64,000 nt of DNA from Prevotella sp. (lineage in GTDB: Bacteria > Bacteroidota > Bacteroidia > Bacteroidales > Bacteroidaceae). Made by a program: the position numbers and the translations under genes. Location of the stretch: NCBI GenBank assembly GCA_017557405.1, contig JAFYYV010000046.1, forward strand, positions 1 to 64,000. Reading direction: 5' to 3'. How positions within the stretch are numbered: position 1 is the stretch's first letter; the number at the start of each line of letters is the position of its first letter. The notes below the pieces were generated by a model. The model was not told the DNA's origin, ran no database searches, and saw only the letters and a list, made by a program, of their open reading frames with translations. Shown piece after piece: positions 48,940 through 57,854 of the stretch.

Positions 48940-49044
48940 TCAAAGGCTACAAATGAGGTTGTTAAAGCTATGCTTTGACGTCCTTAAAGCTATGCTTTGA
49001 GGGGCTCAGATGCCATATGTAAGACCCTCAGATGCCACCTTTGA
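48940..49044. repeat. 22-bp-pitch array of 17-bp palindromes, five units
   Basis: Units start at 48940, 48962, 48984, 49006 and 49028: TCAAAGGCTACAAATGA, TTAAAGCTATGCTTTGA twice, TCAGATGCCATATGTAA and TCAGATGCCACCTTTGA. The spacers are GGTTG, CGTCC, GGGGC and GACCC. The array starts 11 bp after the Mrp stop codon. Confidence 0.82.
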
Positions 49045-49186
49045 CAGAGCAATCGTATGCGCTCCCAAAACAATGCTTTATCATCCGAAAATGGTGGTTT
49101 TTGATTCATTTTCGTGGAAAGTCGGCACAAAACAACCACTTATCGGCATCTTCTGGAATGGCAATTTCGGGGCAAAATCCATGCGT

Positions 49187-49503
49187 GTGACAATTGGGAC
49201 AATTAGACACCCCTTTTTTGCGTGCCCCAATTTTGAGTTATTCGCGCATGGAGTTGATTATCAATAAGTTACAATAATTAATTATTAATAATTAATAATA
49301 ATTATATATATATTAACATATATATTATATTATATATATACATTTATATAGATATATAGATAGATTTAGTTGTTTCTATCTCTATTTTCAGCTGGAAAAA
49401 CTGCTACTTGAAAACAGCCTCAATCATGTTCAATGGTCAATGTTCAATGTTCAATGATTTCCGACCGTGTAAAAAACGACTGTCTAATTGTCACAATTGT
49501 CAC
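49187..49503. repeat. AT-rich core bracketed by a 23-bp inverted repeat
   Basis: Positions 49187-49209 and 49481-49503 are inverted copies with one mismatch, built from two TGACAATT-type units each. Between them lie about 120 bp of TTAATAATTA/TATATA sequence (49265-49365) and ATGTTCAATGTTCAATG simple repeats (49425-49455). The element ends 3 bp before the stop codon of the permease gene. It parallels the elements at 1-155 and 23094-23347. The rest of 48930-49505 has no gene. Confidence 0.72.
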
Positions 49504-49505
49504 AA

Positions 49506-50786
49506 CTATTCCTCGCGCTCGTTGGTAGCAAGCTCCCTCTTCAATTTTTCCTCGGTTGCTTTCTGCTTCAGGCGTTCAATGCGCTCACGGGCATGTCTAT
49601 GGGCTTGTTGTATCTGGAATCGATACACCAGACAGGTGGCGAAGAAATAAACAAGCGTCTGCAGCCACAACGCTTGGTATTCCACCGTGATGTCTGAAAG
49701 ACTGGCACCCATTGAGTTGAGTCGCACGAAACCGCGCACTCCGAATGTGGAGGGGAGAAGGCAGGCAATGCTGCGCCATACGCCGGGAATGTTGCTTTGC
49801 GGCCATGATATGCCTGCGAGGAAAAGGAAGGGGATGCTGGTGAATACAACAAGCAGGATGACATTCTCACGATAGCGCACAATACACGAAAGCATCATTC
49901 CAAAGAAGATGCACGAGAGCAGGTAGGGTGTCATCAGGGCGATGAGCGACCCTGCGTGTAGCATGGACGTGTAGCCGAAAAGGCGAGGAACGACCAACGT
50001 GAGATAAGCGGATATCACGGCAAAAATCATGAAATAGCAAAGCGACTTGCCGAGCACGATGCGGAAAATGCCGTTGTAGTGTCGGGAAACAGGTACAAGA
50101 TCTTGATATCTGTTGGTTTCACGTGCTGTTCCAGCCGAGAGTCCGATGCCAAGCAATAGGATTTGCTGGATGATGAGAATCAACACGGGAGGGATGATGA
50201 AGTTTCCATATCCTCCTGTAGCGTTGAAAATAGGCACCTCTTCAAACGCCAACGGTTGGGTGGAGATTTGGTCTTCGCGGTCGGTTTGGTTGCCCGACAA
50301 AGCCACTTGCGTGTTCGTGTTCATTTTCGTAGCCACCGCCTGAGCCGTTTGGTAGATGGCCTTGTAGGTGAGCATCAGACTCATATCGCAATAGACGCCC
50401 ACATGGCTTTGTTCCAAGCGACTGAGATGTGTGTCAAAGTCGGGTGGGAAATATAGCACACCATGTACCACCTGCTTGCCCACGAGCGCACGAGCCTCGT
50501 CAAGACTGCTGCAATGGTAGGTGGCTTTGGTATCGGGCGATGCATTGAAAAGTCGGATGAACTCACGGCTCTTTTGGCTGTGAGAGAGGTCAACAATGGC
50601 CACAGGAACCTCGCGCACCACCTCGTTGCTGTAAGCCCACGAATAGAGCAAGGGGTAGAGCAGCGGCACAAGGATGAAGAAGATGAGCACACCCTCGTCT
50701 TTGACCGTGGCGCGCATCTCCTTTGCCCAAATGTAGCAGAGGTCGCTGATACCTTCTTTGATTCTATATATGAGGCTCTCTTTCAT
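49506..50786 (-). CDS. ABC-2-type permease, efflux operon (distal)
   Basis: 426 residues. One N-terminal helix (VLIFFILVPLLYPLLYSWAY), a large periplasmic loop (about 60-195) and five C-terminal helices form the ABC2_membrane_3 layout of YbhR/YhiP-like exporters. The charged C-terminus (RERIERLKQKATEEKLKREL) is a probable coiled coil. It is the last of five genes; 6 bp separate it from its paralogous permease. No ATP-binding subunit is encoded in the operon. Confidence 0.88.
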   Translation of the reverse strand: MKESLIYRIKEGISDLCYIWAKEMRATVKDEGVLIFFILVPLLYPLLYSWAYSNEVVREVPVAIVDLSHSQKSREFIRLFNASPDTKATYHCSSLDEARALVGKQVVHGVLYFPPDFDTHLSRLEQSHVGVYCDMSLMLTYKAIYQTAQAVATKMNTNTQVALSGNQTDREDQISTQPLAFEEVPIFNATGGYGNFIIPPVLILIIQQILLLGIGLSAGTARETNRYQDLVPVSRHYNGIFRIVLGKSLCYFMIFAVISAYLTLVVPRLFGYTSMLHAGSLIALMTPYLLSCIFFGMMLSCIVRYRENVILLVVFTSIPFLFLAGISWPQSNIPGVWRSIACLLPSTFGVRGFVRLNSMGASLSDITVEYQALWLQTLVYFFATCLVYRFQIQQAHRHARERIERLKQKATEEKLKRELATNEREE

Positions 50787-50792
50787 CTTTCT

Positions 50793-51965
50793 CTATGGAA
50801 TGTAAACGTATTCGAGCATGGCGCGTCTGATTTTTGCCAACACGAAGAACGGAAGGGCAATGAAGATGGCCATAGCCATGAAGTTGAACCACGCGTCAAT
50901 GTAGGAGAATCCGTTGAAAACGCATATCTGATAAATCATGTAATAGTGGCGTAGCGGGAACAATAGGGCCATTGCCTCGATGGCGGGGTGCATGGCGAAG
51001 ACGGGGAAGGTGGCTCCACTGGCGGTGAAACTGAGCATTGCCCACAACGAACAGACACTCATTGACATGCGAAGCGAGGGCATCAAACCGAAGGCGAAGA
51101 CTCCGAATGCCTGCGAAGCGAGCACAGTCAGCAATCCAAGCAACATGATGGTGAACACGCCACCAGGATGGGGAAATCCCAAATGGCCGAACACGTAGTA
51201 CATGTGGGCGTACATGATGGTGAGGAATACCAGGAATTGAGGCAGCAGCTTGCCCGTGAGCGCCACGATGATGTCTCCGTTGGCCATCTCAAGCCATTCC
51301 TTTGAGCGTTTGAATTTCAACTCCGTACCGAGCGAATAAGCTGTGATGAGGAACATGAAAAGCATCAGCAAACCTGGTATGAGCAATGTGCTGAGATAAA
51401 CGTTGTAGTTCGCCCACGGATTGTTGATAGCGTGCATATCGAGCGCAATGGGTTGCAGGAAAGTCATAATCTGCTCATCCGTGTATCCTTTGGCTCTCAT
51501 AGTGGCTTGTTCCACTCCTGCCGAACCCAACATGGAGATGGTTTTCAGGTCTTTGTAGAGCAACGAACCGGCTGTGAGCGACACATTGCTGTAATAGAAC
51601 GAGATCTTGGGTTGGCGCATTGACAACAACTTGTCGGTTGTGCCTTTCGGGATGTAGAGGAAAGCGTATATCTCGTTGCGCTGAATGGCGTTGCGTGCTT
51701 CGTTGATGTTGGGATAGCTGGCCACCACTTTGCTCGACTGGAATGCATCAAGACGGCGAATCATGGAGCGTGTGGTGGTTGTATTGTCTTGGTCAACAAT
51801 GCCAATGGGCATCTTCATGGGTTGCCCTTCATTCATCATCGAGGTGAAAAAAACGGTAACCAAGATGGGAAATGCCACCATGCAGAAGAAATACATCGGA
51901 TTGCTCCGAAGTATTCCGCATTCGCGCAATGCTATCTTGTATATTCGTTTCAGCACTATTGACAA
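50793..51965 (-). CDS. ABC-2-type permease, efflux operon (proximal)
   Basis: 390 residues with the same layout as the next gene: an N-terminal helix (PMYFFCMVAFPILVTVFFTSM), a periplasmic loop with PIGIVDQDNTTTTRSMIRRLDAF, and five or six helices at the C-terminus (LLIPGLLMLFMFLITAYSLG, LPQFLVFLTIMYAHMYYVFG). With the adaptor and TolC proteins it would form a tripartite exporter. The partner ATPase must be encoded elsewhere, or the pair works without one. Confidence 0.88.
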   Translation of the reverse strand: MSIVLKRIYKIALRECGILRSNPMYFFCMVAFPILVTVFFTSMMNEGQPMKMPIGIVDQDNTTTTRSMIRRLDAFQSSKVVASYPNINEARNAIQRNEIYAFLYIPKGTTDKLLSMRQPKISFYYSNVSLTAGSLLYKDLKTISMLGSAGVEQATMRAKGYTDEQIMTFLQPIALDMHAINNPWANYNVYLSTLLIPGLLMLFMFLITAYSLGTELKFKRSKEWLEMANGDIIVALTGKLLPQFLVFLTIMYAHMYYVFGHLGFPHPGGVFTIMLLGLLTVLASQAFGVFAFGLMPSLRMSMSVCSLWAMLSFTASGATFPVFAMHPAIEAMALLFPLRHYYMIYQICVFNGFSYIDAWFNFMAMAIFIALPFFVLAKIRRAMLEYVYIP

Positions 51966-52037
51966 TTAATATAATTCACAATTCACAATTATACCTTCAT
52001 CCTTCATCCCTATTCCTTCATCCCTCATCCAATTCTC

Positions 52038-53024
52038 TCACTTCTTGATAATCAGCGACATACCTGGGCGGAGACCATCGAAAGCCTCTTCAGGGCGTGC
52101 TTTCACCTCAAAAGTCTTCAAGTCGTATTGCCCATTGGCTTTTGTGGCTTTCCATACCGCATACGAACCTTGGTCTTTGATGTAGAAAACCTTCATCTTC
52201 ACATCCTTGTTGAAAGCAGGTGAGAAAGCTGTGAAAGAATCACCAACCTTCAAACCATTCAACTGGTCTTCACGCACGTTGAACGTTCCCCACAAATCGT
52301 TCATGATGGAGATGCTCATGATAGGCGAGCCAGTGCCAACGAGCTCACCCACTTTGGGATAGATGTTGCTGACTTCGCCCTCTACTTGCGAAACTTGGAC
52401 AGTCTCTTTGATGTAGCTGTTCACTTCCTGAACTGCACCACGAGCGCGGTTTACTTGGGCTTGAGCGGCGCGTTTCTCTTGTTGGCGAGCTCCGTTCACA
52501 GCCATATCGTATTGGCTCTTGGCTGCTTTCTCTTGCGCTTCCAAAGCCTTGTAGTTGGCAAGAGCCTCATCTCGTTTCTGGGCGCTCATCACACCTTCAT
52601 CGAACAACCGTTGGACACGCTCATACGATTTCTTCGCGATTTCAAGTCCTGCTTTGGCTTGCTGCCACAGTTGGTAAGCACCACTAATCTGCTCCTGGCG
52701 TGCACCAGCTTGCGCTAAATCGCTCATTGCGGCAGCTGCATCTTCAGCGCTCTGAGCTTGTGTCCTTTTGGCGCGCACTTCAGGCGCATCGAGGATTGCC
52801 AACGTGTCGCCTTTGTGGACATAATCGCCCTCTTTGACGCGCAACTCCAAGATACGGCCAGGCACTTTGCTCGACACCCTGTATTCAGACACCTCAACTT
52901 CACCTTGTATGATTTCGGGTGAACGATCAAGAAGGAAAAATCCCAATACACCTACAATGACTACTACGGCTATGAAACCCAGCACGGCCAGAAGTATGTT
53001 GTTGTGTTGTGTTTTTGCTGACAT
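52038..53024 (-). CDS. HlyD/EmrA-family periplasmic adaptor
   Basis: 328 residues. A transmembrane anchor at about 10-32 (AVLGFIAVVVIVGVLGFFLL) precedes a split biotinyl-lipoyl domain (VSSKVPGRILELRVKEGDYVHKGDTLA ... VSNIYPKVGELVGTGSPIM), an alpha-helical hairpin (about 85-195) and a beta-barrel C-terminus (MSLIIKK end). It bridges the inner-membrane permeases and the TolC channel. Order in the operon: coiled-coil protein, TolC, adaptor, two permeases. Confidence 0.92.
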   Translation of the reverse strand: MSAKTQHNNILLAVLGFIAVVVIVGVLGFFLLDRSPEIIQGEVEVSEYRVSSKVPGRILELRVKEGDYVHKGDTLAILDAPEVRAKRTQAQSAEDAAAAMSDLAQAGARQEQISGAYQLWQQAKAGLEIAKKSYERVQRLFDEGVMSAQKRDEALANYKALEAQEKAAKSQYDMAVNGARQQEKRAAQAQVNRARGAVQEVNSYIKETVQVSQVEGEVSNIYPKVGELVGTGSPIMSISIMNDLWGTFNVREDQLNGLKVGDSFTAFSPAFNKDVKMKVFYIKDQGSYAVWKATKANGQYDLKTFEVKARPEEAFDGLRPGMSLIIKK

Positions 53025-53065
53025 AATATTTCGATTTTTATTTTTTCATTTTTCATTTTTAATCT

Positions 53066-54583
53066 TCAGCGGAGTACTCCCAATGCTTTCTGCAGGTTGA
53101 TTTGTGCAAGACGCACATCAACTTCAGCATCGATTTTCTGGCTTTGAGCCATCTGCCAAGCCGTTTGGGCGGCCATCACATCGGTGGCTTGCATCACACC
53201 CTCGCTGAATCCCACGTTCGCACAACGCAGATTCTCCTCAGCGCTGGCAATGCTCTTTTTGGCCATCAGCAGCCGTTTGTTGGCTTCGCTCACTTGGAAT
53301 TTGCATTGAGCAATCTGCAAGTCAATCTTCTCTTGCACATCGTTTTTCTCCATCAGAGCGATGTTGGTGGCAGCTTCGGCAGCGCGAACTTTGTATCGGC
53401 CTTCGAACCAATTCCAAACAGGAACACGAACAATGACTCCCACATTCCACGCACCAGCGAATTCCTTTTCAAATCCGTTGAAAGGATTGGGGTTGGCAAC
53501 CAAAAAACCAGCCGTCAGAGCCACTTGAGGCAGATAGGCGGCCCGCACAATCTTGGTGGCTTCCTTCGAGAGATCAACAGCATTCTGAAGCATGCGAACC
53601 TCAGGTCTTCCATCTGTTCCATTACTCTCATTCACGGTTTCAACCACAGCAAGATCCTCGCGGCCTTCATCAGCCAGCACAATATCGGCGCTGACAGGGA
53701 TTCCACAGAGTTGGCAAAGCAACATCTTCGCCAATGCAACACCATCTTCGACTTGCGTGCATTGCATTTCCGCCTCGTTCACCTTCACGTCCACTTTCAA
53801 TCCATCGGCTCGAGTGGCCACACCTTCATCAATCATCTTGTGAACGTCCTCATCGAGCTTCTTCACCAGTTCAAAATAGCTCTCAGCCAACTTCTGCTTT
53901 TGTTTCAACGAAACGACTGTCCAATATGTTTGGTCAATGTTATGAAGTGTGGATTGCGTGCGCAGATCAATGTCGTTGGAAGCCATTTCCTCACCGATGT
54001 CGGCCATTCGGTTGGCGGCTGAAATGGCACCACCCAGATAGACAGGTTGGCGCAACATCAATGCACCTGCCCAAATGTTGCGCGTGTCGGTTCGGAAAGC
54101 ATCGCGCAAACCTTGTCCTATCTCGTTGCCTCTCTCCACCAACGGCGTCATCATCTGCGTGAGCAAGCCACCCAATTGCTGGGCTTCTTGGGGTGTTACA
54201 ATACCCTGCTGAGCCAAAGCCGTGATGGTTTGGGTTGCATCGCCAGCCAATTTCGAGCCCGCTACCGTACCCAGATTGCCCAGCATCTCCTTCTGGTCGT
54301 TCTTCAGCAGCGAAACTTCTTTGCTCACATGTTCATATCCAGCCAAAGCGTCAACTTTCGGCAGATACTTCGTTCTGACAGCTTTGCGCGTGTTGTAAGC
54401 CACGTCTTGCTTCAGCCGAGCCACGTTCAACTGCTTGTTGTTGCGCAAAGCCAAAGAGCGGCAACTGTCGAGCGACAGCACCTGTTGTGCTTGTGTTTGG
54501 AGGATGAAGAATGAAGATTGAAGCATGCAGAACGTTGCACATAGCAACATCCGCTCTTTCCAACTATTCATTTCCTTGTTCAT
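53066..54583 (-). CDS. TolC-family outer-membrane efflux channel
   Basis: 505 residues. The signal peptide is FCMLQSSFFILQTQAQ. TolC-like domains begin SLDSCRSLALRNNKQLNVARLK and repeat at about 280-500 (EVRMLQNAVDLSKEATKIVRAAYLPQVALTAGF). The long helical segments and ALGVLR C-terminus are typical. It provides the outer-membrane exit for the adaptor and permeases encoded downstream. Confidence 0.93.
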   Translation of the reverse strand: MNKEMNSWKERMLLCATFCMLQSSFFILQTQAQQVLSLDSCRSLALRNNKQLNVARLKQDVAYNTRKAVRTKYLPKVDALAGYEHVSKEVSLLKNDQKEMLGNLGTVAGSKLAGDATQTITALAQQGIVTPQEAQQLGGLLTQMMTPLVERGNEIGQGLRDAFRTDTRNIWAGALMLRQPVYLGGAISAANRMADIGEEMASNDIDLRTQSTLHNIDQTYWTVVSLKQKQKLAESYFELVKKLDEDVHKMIDEGVATRADGLKVDVKVNEAEMQCTQVEDGVALAKMLLCQLCGIPVSADIVLADEGREDLAVVETVNESNGTDGRPEVRMLQNAVDLSKEATKIVRAAYLPQVALTAGFLVANPNPFNGFEKEFAGAWNVGVIVRVPVWNWFEGRYKVRAAEAATNIALMEKNDVQEKIDLQIAQCKFQVSEANKRLLMAKKSIASAEENLRCANVGFSEGVMQATDVMAAQTAWQMAQSQKIDAEVDVRLAQINLQKALGVLR

Positions 54584-54641
54584 GGTTTATGCAAATAAGA
54601 TATTATCCTTTATCTCGAATCTTTTTTCTTAATATCTTTCT

Positions 54642-55514
54642 TTAGTTGAAAGCGAAGTTCTTCGAGCCAATCATGTTTCCATCGGCGAAGATGCTTACGT
54701 TGTAGGTTCCACCCACCAAGGCTTGCGAAACGTTCCAATAGAGGGTCACAGGGGTCTCCTGACCGCCATACTCCACGCTCTTCTTCATCGAGCATTGCAA
54801 CGTTTTGCCCTCATAGTTGAAACTGCCAGCATCGCCCAGCAACGAACCAGTAGGCGACATAATGCGAACATAAATGTTGCGCAATCCGCTTGTGGCTGTT
54901 ACATTCTTTGCAAGCGCGAAATTCACCTGAATCGTCTTGCATTTGCTCATCTGCTTCGTGTCTTTTCCACGTTTGTCCTTGGGTTGCATAGAGATTCCAA
55001 TAGCGTCCAATTGGGCGGCAATAGCCACCTTCTCCGAAAGCGATTGCTTCTCCGTGTTCAACCCCTCAATCTGCTGGGTGGCCTCTTGATACTGGGCCTT
55101 CACACGCGTGTTTTCTTCCACAAGATTTTGGTTCAAACGGTTGAGCGAATCGATTTCAATCACATACGAACGCAACACCGCCCTCACGGTTGCCAATTCC
55201 TTCTTCAATCGAGTGATTTCGCGCGCATCGTTGGCTTTCACTTGTTGAAGCTCTTTCAGCAGTCGTTGCGTTTTTTCCTGTTCAGCCGAGAGTTGTGCAA
55301 CGATGGAGTCGTTGTTGATTTGGGTCTTCATCTCGCTGTATTGCAACGCAAACTGCCGATACTCGTTCTCCATTTCCTTCTTGTCAAGTTCAGCCAGCTC
55401 CTGCATCTCTTGGTTTTCCTGTTTCTGCTTGTCAAGGTCTTTGTAAAGCCAAGCAGCCAAGCCTGCCAAAGCCAGAATGGCGATGACGGCCAATGCAATC
55501 CAAAGTTTCTTCAT
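54642..55514 (-). CDS. Membrane-anchored coiled-coil protein at the head of the efflux operon
   Basis: 290 residues. An N-terminal anchor (5-23, WIALAVIAILALAGLAAWL) precedes a long coiled coil (about 28-175, LDKQKQENQEMQELAELDKKEME...). A C-terminal beta-sandwich-like domain follows (about 190-290, IQVNFALAKNVTATSGLRNIYVRIMSPTG, NYEGKTLQCSMKKSVEYGGQ). Similar proteins are annotated only as hypothetical. It lies 58 bp upstream of the TolC gene and has the operon promoter at 55565. Confidence 0.8.
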   Translation of the reverse strand: MKKLWIALAVIAILALAGLAAWLYKDLDKQKQENQEMQELAELDKKEMENEYRQFALQYSEMKTQINNDSIVAQLSAEQEKTQRLLKELQQVKANDAREITRLKKELATVRAVLRSYVIEIDSLNRLNQNLVEENTRVKAQYQEATQQIEGLNTEKQSLSEKVAIAAQLDAIGISMQPKDKRGKDTKQMSKCKTIQVNFALAKNVTATSGLRNIYVRIMSPTGSLLGDAGSFNYEGKTLQCSMKKSVEYGGQETPVTLYWNVSQALVGGTYNVSIFADGNMIGSKNFAFN

Positions 55515-55564
55515 CTTTGATTTATCATTTTGATTTTTTTATTTTCCTTTATTCAAATACGAAG

Positions 55565-55595
55565 CAAAAATACGAGTTTTCATCGAAACTGCAAA
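55565..55595 (-). promoter_or_regulatory. Promoter of the efflux operon
   Basis: On the minus strand TTTG (55595-55592) and TATTTTTG (55572-55565) are 19 bp apart, a canonical Bacteroidetes spacing. The leader is about 45 nt. Confidence 0.65.
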
Positions 55596-55797
55596 GCATT
55601 TTTGCGTTTCTAAATAATTAACAACTTAAATTTTGTAATAATAAGGAAAAAAGGAACAATTTCGTATGTAAAACCTTGCGGTTGAACGCGAAAATCAATG
55701 TGTAAGCAAATCGTTGCAAACGCTGACATTATGTAAACTAAAACAGCGAATCAAATAACCGATTTGTTGAATGTTTTTACTAAATGCCCTTGTTTTC

Positions 55798-55880
55798 TTA
55801 AAGCATAGCTTTGACCCTCTCAAAGATATGCTTTGACTGCCTCATTGCTATGCTTTGACAAGCTCAAAGCATAGCTTTCA
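55798..55880. repeat. 22-bp-pitch array of 17-bp palindromes, four units
   Basis: Units start at 55798, 55820, 55842 and 55864: TTAAAGCATAGCTTTGA, TCAAAGATATGCTTTGA, TCATTGCTATGCTTTGA and TCAAAGCATAGCTTTCA. The spacers are CCCTC, CTGCC and CAAGC. A degenerate fifth unit may begin at 55886. Here the array lies between divergent genes, about 50 bp upstream of the cydAB promoter. The rest of 55596-55797 is AT-rich without a gene. Confidence 0.85.
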
Positions 55881-55930
55881 TTTTGTCAAATGGCCGTTTT
55901 GGGTTTTTGTTGAGATTTTTTCCGAATAGT

Positions 55931-55962
55931 TTTGGTGGTTCCATGATTTTTGTTTATATTTG
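55931..55962 (+). promoter_or_regulatory. Promoter of the DUF4492-cydAB operon
   Basis: TTTG (55931-55934) and TATATTTG (55955-55962) are 20 bp apart, matching the consensus. The leader is about 24 nt before the ATG at 55992. Confidence 0.7.
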
Positions 55963-55991
55963 CGAAAAATATATAGAAACCCTTACACGCC

Positions 55992-56213
55992 ATGAAGAAA
56001 AACAGTTTCCTGTATCGGGTTTTCGATCTTTACTACGATGGTTTCCGCCACATGACTCTGGGCAAGACGCTCTGGGCGGTCATCCTCATCAAGCTCTTCA
56101 TCATTTTTGTGGTGTTGAAACTCTTCTTTTTCCCTGATTTCCTGAAATCCAATGCGCCCGAGGGTGGCGAAGCAGAGTATGTATCTACGGAATTGTTGAA
56201 TCGGACAAACTAA
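55992..56213 (+). CDS. DUF4492 small membrane protein of the cyd operon
   Basis: 73 residues. A conserved FLYRVFDLYYDGFRHMTLGKTLW segment precedes one transmembrane helix (VILIKLFIIFVVLKLFFF). DUF4492 genes typically precede cydA in Bacteroidetes and epsilonproteobacteria. It may be a small accessory subunit of cytochrome bd, analogous to CydX, but that is inference. cydA starts 12 bp downstream. Confidence 0.9.
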   Translation: MKKNSFLYRVFDLYYDGFRHMTLGKTLWAVILIKLFIIFVVLKLFFFPDFLKSNAPEGGEAEYVSTELLNRTN

Positions 56214-56225
56214 TACTATTACCAT

Positions 56226-57827
56226 ATGACAAACTTATTGCTTGACATCACAACAGGTACGATAGATTGGGCGAGGGCGCAATTTGCCCTCACGGCCATC
56301 TATCACTGGCTTTTCGTGCCGCTCACATTGGGCTTGGCGGTCATCATGGGCATCATGGAGACCTGCTATTATCGCACGAAGAAGCGATTCTGGAAAGACA
56401 CGGCCAAATTCTGGCAGAAACTCTTTGGCGTCAATTTCGCGATGGGTGTAGCTACGGGCATCATCCTCGAATTTGAGTTTGGAACCAACTGGAGCAACTA
56501 TTCTTGGCTTGTGGGCGACATCTTCGGAGCTCCGCTGGCCATCGAGGGCATCATCGCCTTCTTCATGGAGAGCACGTTCGTAGCTGTGATGTTCTTCGGA
56601 TGGAACAAGGTCTCGCGTGGCTTCCACCTCGCTTCCACGTGGCTCACAGGTCTTGGAGCCACCATCTCGGCTTGGTGGATTTTGGTGGCTAATGCTTGGA
56701 TGCAGAACCCTGTGGGTTGCGAATTCAATCCCGACACTATGCGTAATGAGATGGTTTCGTTCGTTCAAGTGGCATTGTCGCCCTTTGCTGTAGGCAAGTT
56801 CTTCCATACGGTCACATCTTCTTGGATTATAGGTGCCATCTTCACGGTGGCCGTCAGCTGTTGGTATCTGATGAAGAAACGCGAACAGAAGATGGCTGTC
56901 GAGAGTTTGAAGATTGGCGCTGTTGTTGGAATGGTGGCTTCGTTGTTGGCTGCTTTCACGGGTCATCTTTCTGGTGAGCAGGTTGCCAAGTCTCAACCGA
57001 TGAAGTTGGCGGCTATGGAGGCGCTTTACAATGGTGGAACCGATCAGAGCCTGACGGCTGTGGCGTGGGTGAATCCTTTCAAACAACCCGATTATGCCAA
57101 CGAGGAGGAACCTTCTTTGCGCATCGCAATGCCCTACGCGCTCTCAATCATGGCTACGCGCGACATTCATGGTTATGTGCCGGGCGTGAACGATCTGCTC
57201 AAGGGTTATACGCTTCCTGATGGAACGCAAGAGATTTCTTATGAGGAGAAAATCAAGCGTGGGCGGTCGGCCATCTATTCGCTGATGACTTATCGCAATG
57301 CGAAGAAGACAGGAAACGAGGGTGCGGCCGAATCGAGTTTGAAGAATCTTCGCGAGAATATGCCGTATTTCGGCTATGGATACGTAAAGAGCACCGACCA
57401 GCTAGTGCCTTTCATCCCCGTCTGCTTCTGGTCATTCCGCATCATGGTGGGATTGGGTTGCCTGTTCATCTTGTTCTTCGCGCTCGTTTTGTATTTGGTT
57501 CGTAAAGACCAGTTGTATCGTTTCAAGTGGTTGCCTTATGTTGCCATTGCGTTGGTTCCTCTGGGTTACATCTGTAGCGAAGCGGGTTGGATAGTAGCCG
57601 AGATGGGGCGCCAGCCTTGGACAATACAAGACATGCTCCCCACGTGGGCGGCTGTGAGTAATCTGAATGCAGGTTCTGTGGCCTTCACGTTCTTCTTGTT
57701 CCTCATCTTGTTCACCACCATGTTGGCTGTTGAGATCAGCATTCTTCTGAAGGAAATCAAGAAAGGTCCTAAACTCTCTGTGGAAGCTCCCGAAAAGGAA
57801 GTGAGCGTTGAAATCAGTGAATCGTGA
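56226..57827 (+). CDS. cydA: Cytochrome bd quinol oxidase subunit I CydA
   Basis: 533 residues, nine-helix CydA type. Haem-ligand and quinol-loop landmarks are visible: ARAQFALTAIYHWLFVPLTLGLA (haem histidine), GVATGIILEFEFGTNWSNYSW and the diagnostic AGWIVAEMGRQPW. It oxidises quinol and, with CydB, reduces oxygen to water with high affinity, allowing respiration or oxygen scavenging at trace oxygen levels. It is second of three genes. Confidence 0.97.
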   Translation: MTNLLLDITTGTIDWARAQFALTAIYHWLFVPLTLGLAVIMGIMETCYYRTKKRFWKDTAKFWQKLFGVNFAMGVATGIILEFEFGTNWSNYSWLVGDIFGAPLAIEGIIAFFMESTFVAVMFFGWNKVSRGFHLASTWLTGLGATISAWWILVANAWMQNPVGCEFNPDTMRNEMVSFVQVALSPFAVGKFFHTVTSSWIIGAIFTVAVSCWYLMKKREQKMAVESLKIGAVVGMVASLLAAFTGHLSGEQVAKSQPMKLAAMEALYNGGTDQSLTAVAWVNPFKQPDYANEEEPSLRIAMPYALSIMATRDIHGYVPGVNDLLKGYTLPDGTQEISYEEKIKRGRSAIYSLMTYRNAKKTGNEGAAESSLKNLRENMPYFGYGYVKSTDQLVPFIPVCFWSFRIMVGLGCLFILFFALVLYLVRKDQLYRFKWLPYVAIALVPLGYICSEAGWIVAEMGRQPWTIQDMLPTWAAVSNLNAGSVAFTFFLFLILFTTMLAVEISILLKEIKKGPKLSVEAPEKEVSVEISES

Positions 57828-57854
57828 ATATAGAAATCAAAACAATCAAGCCTT

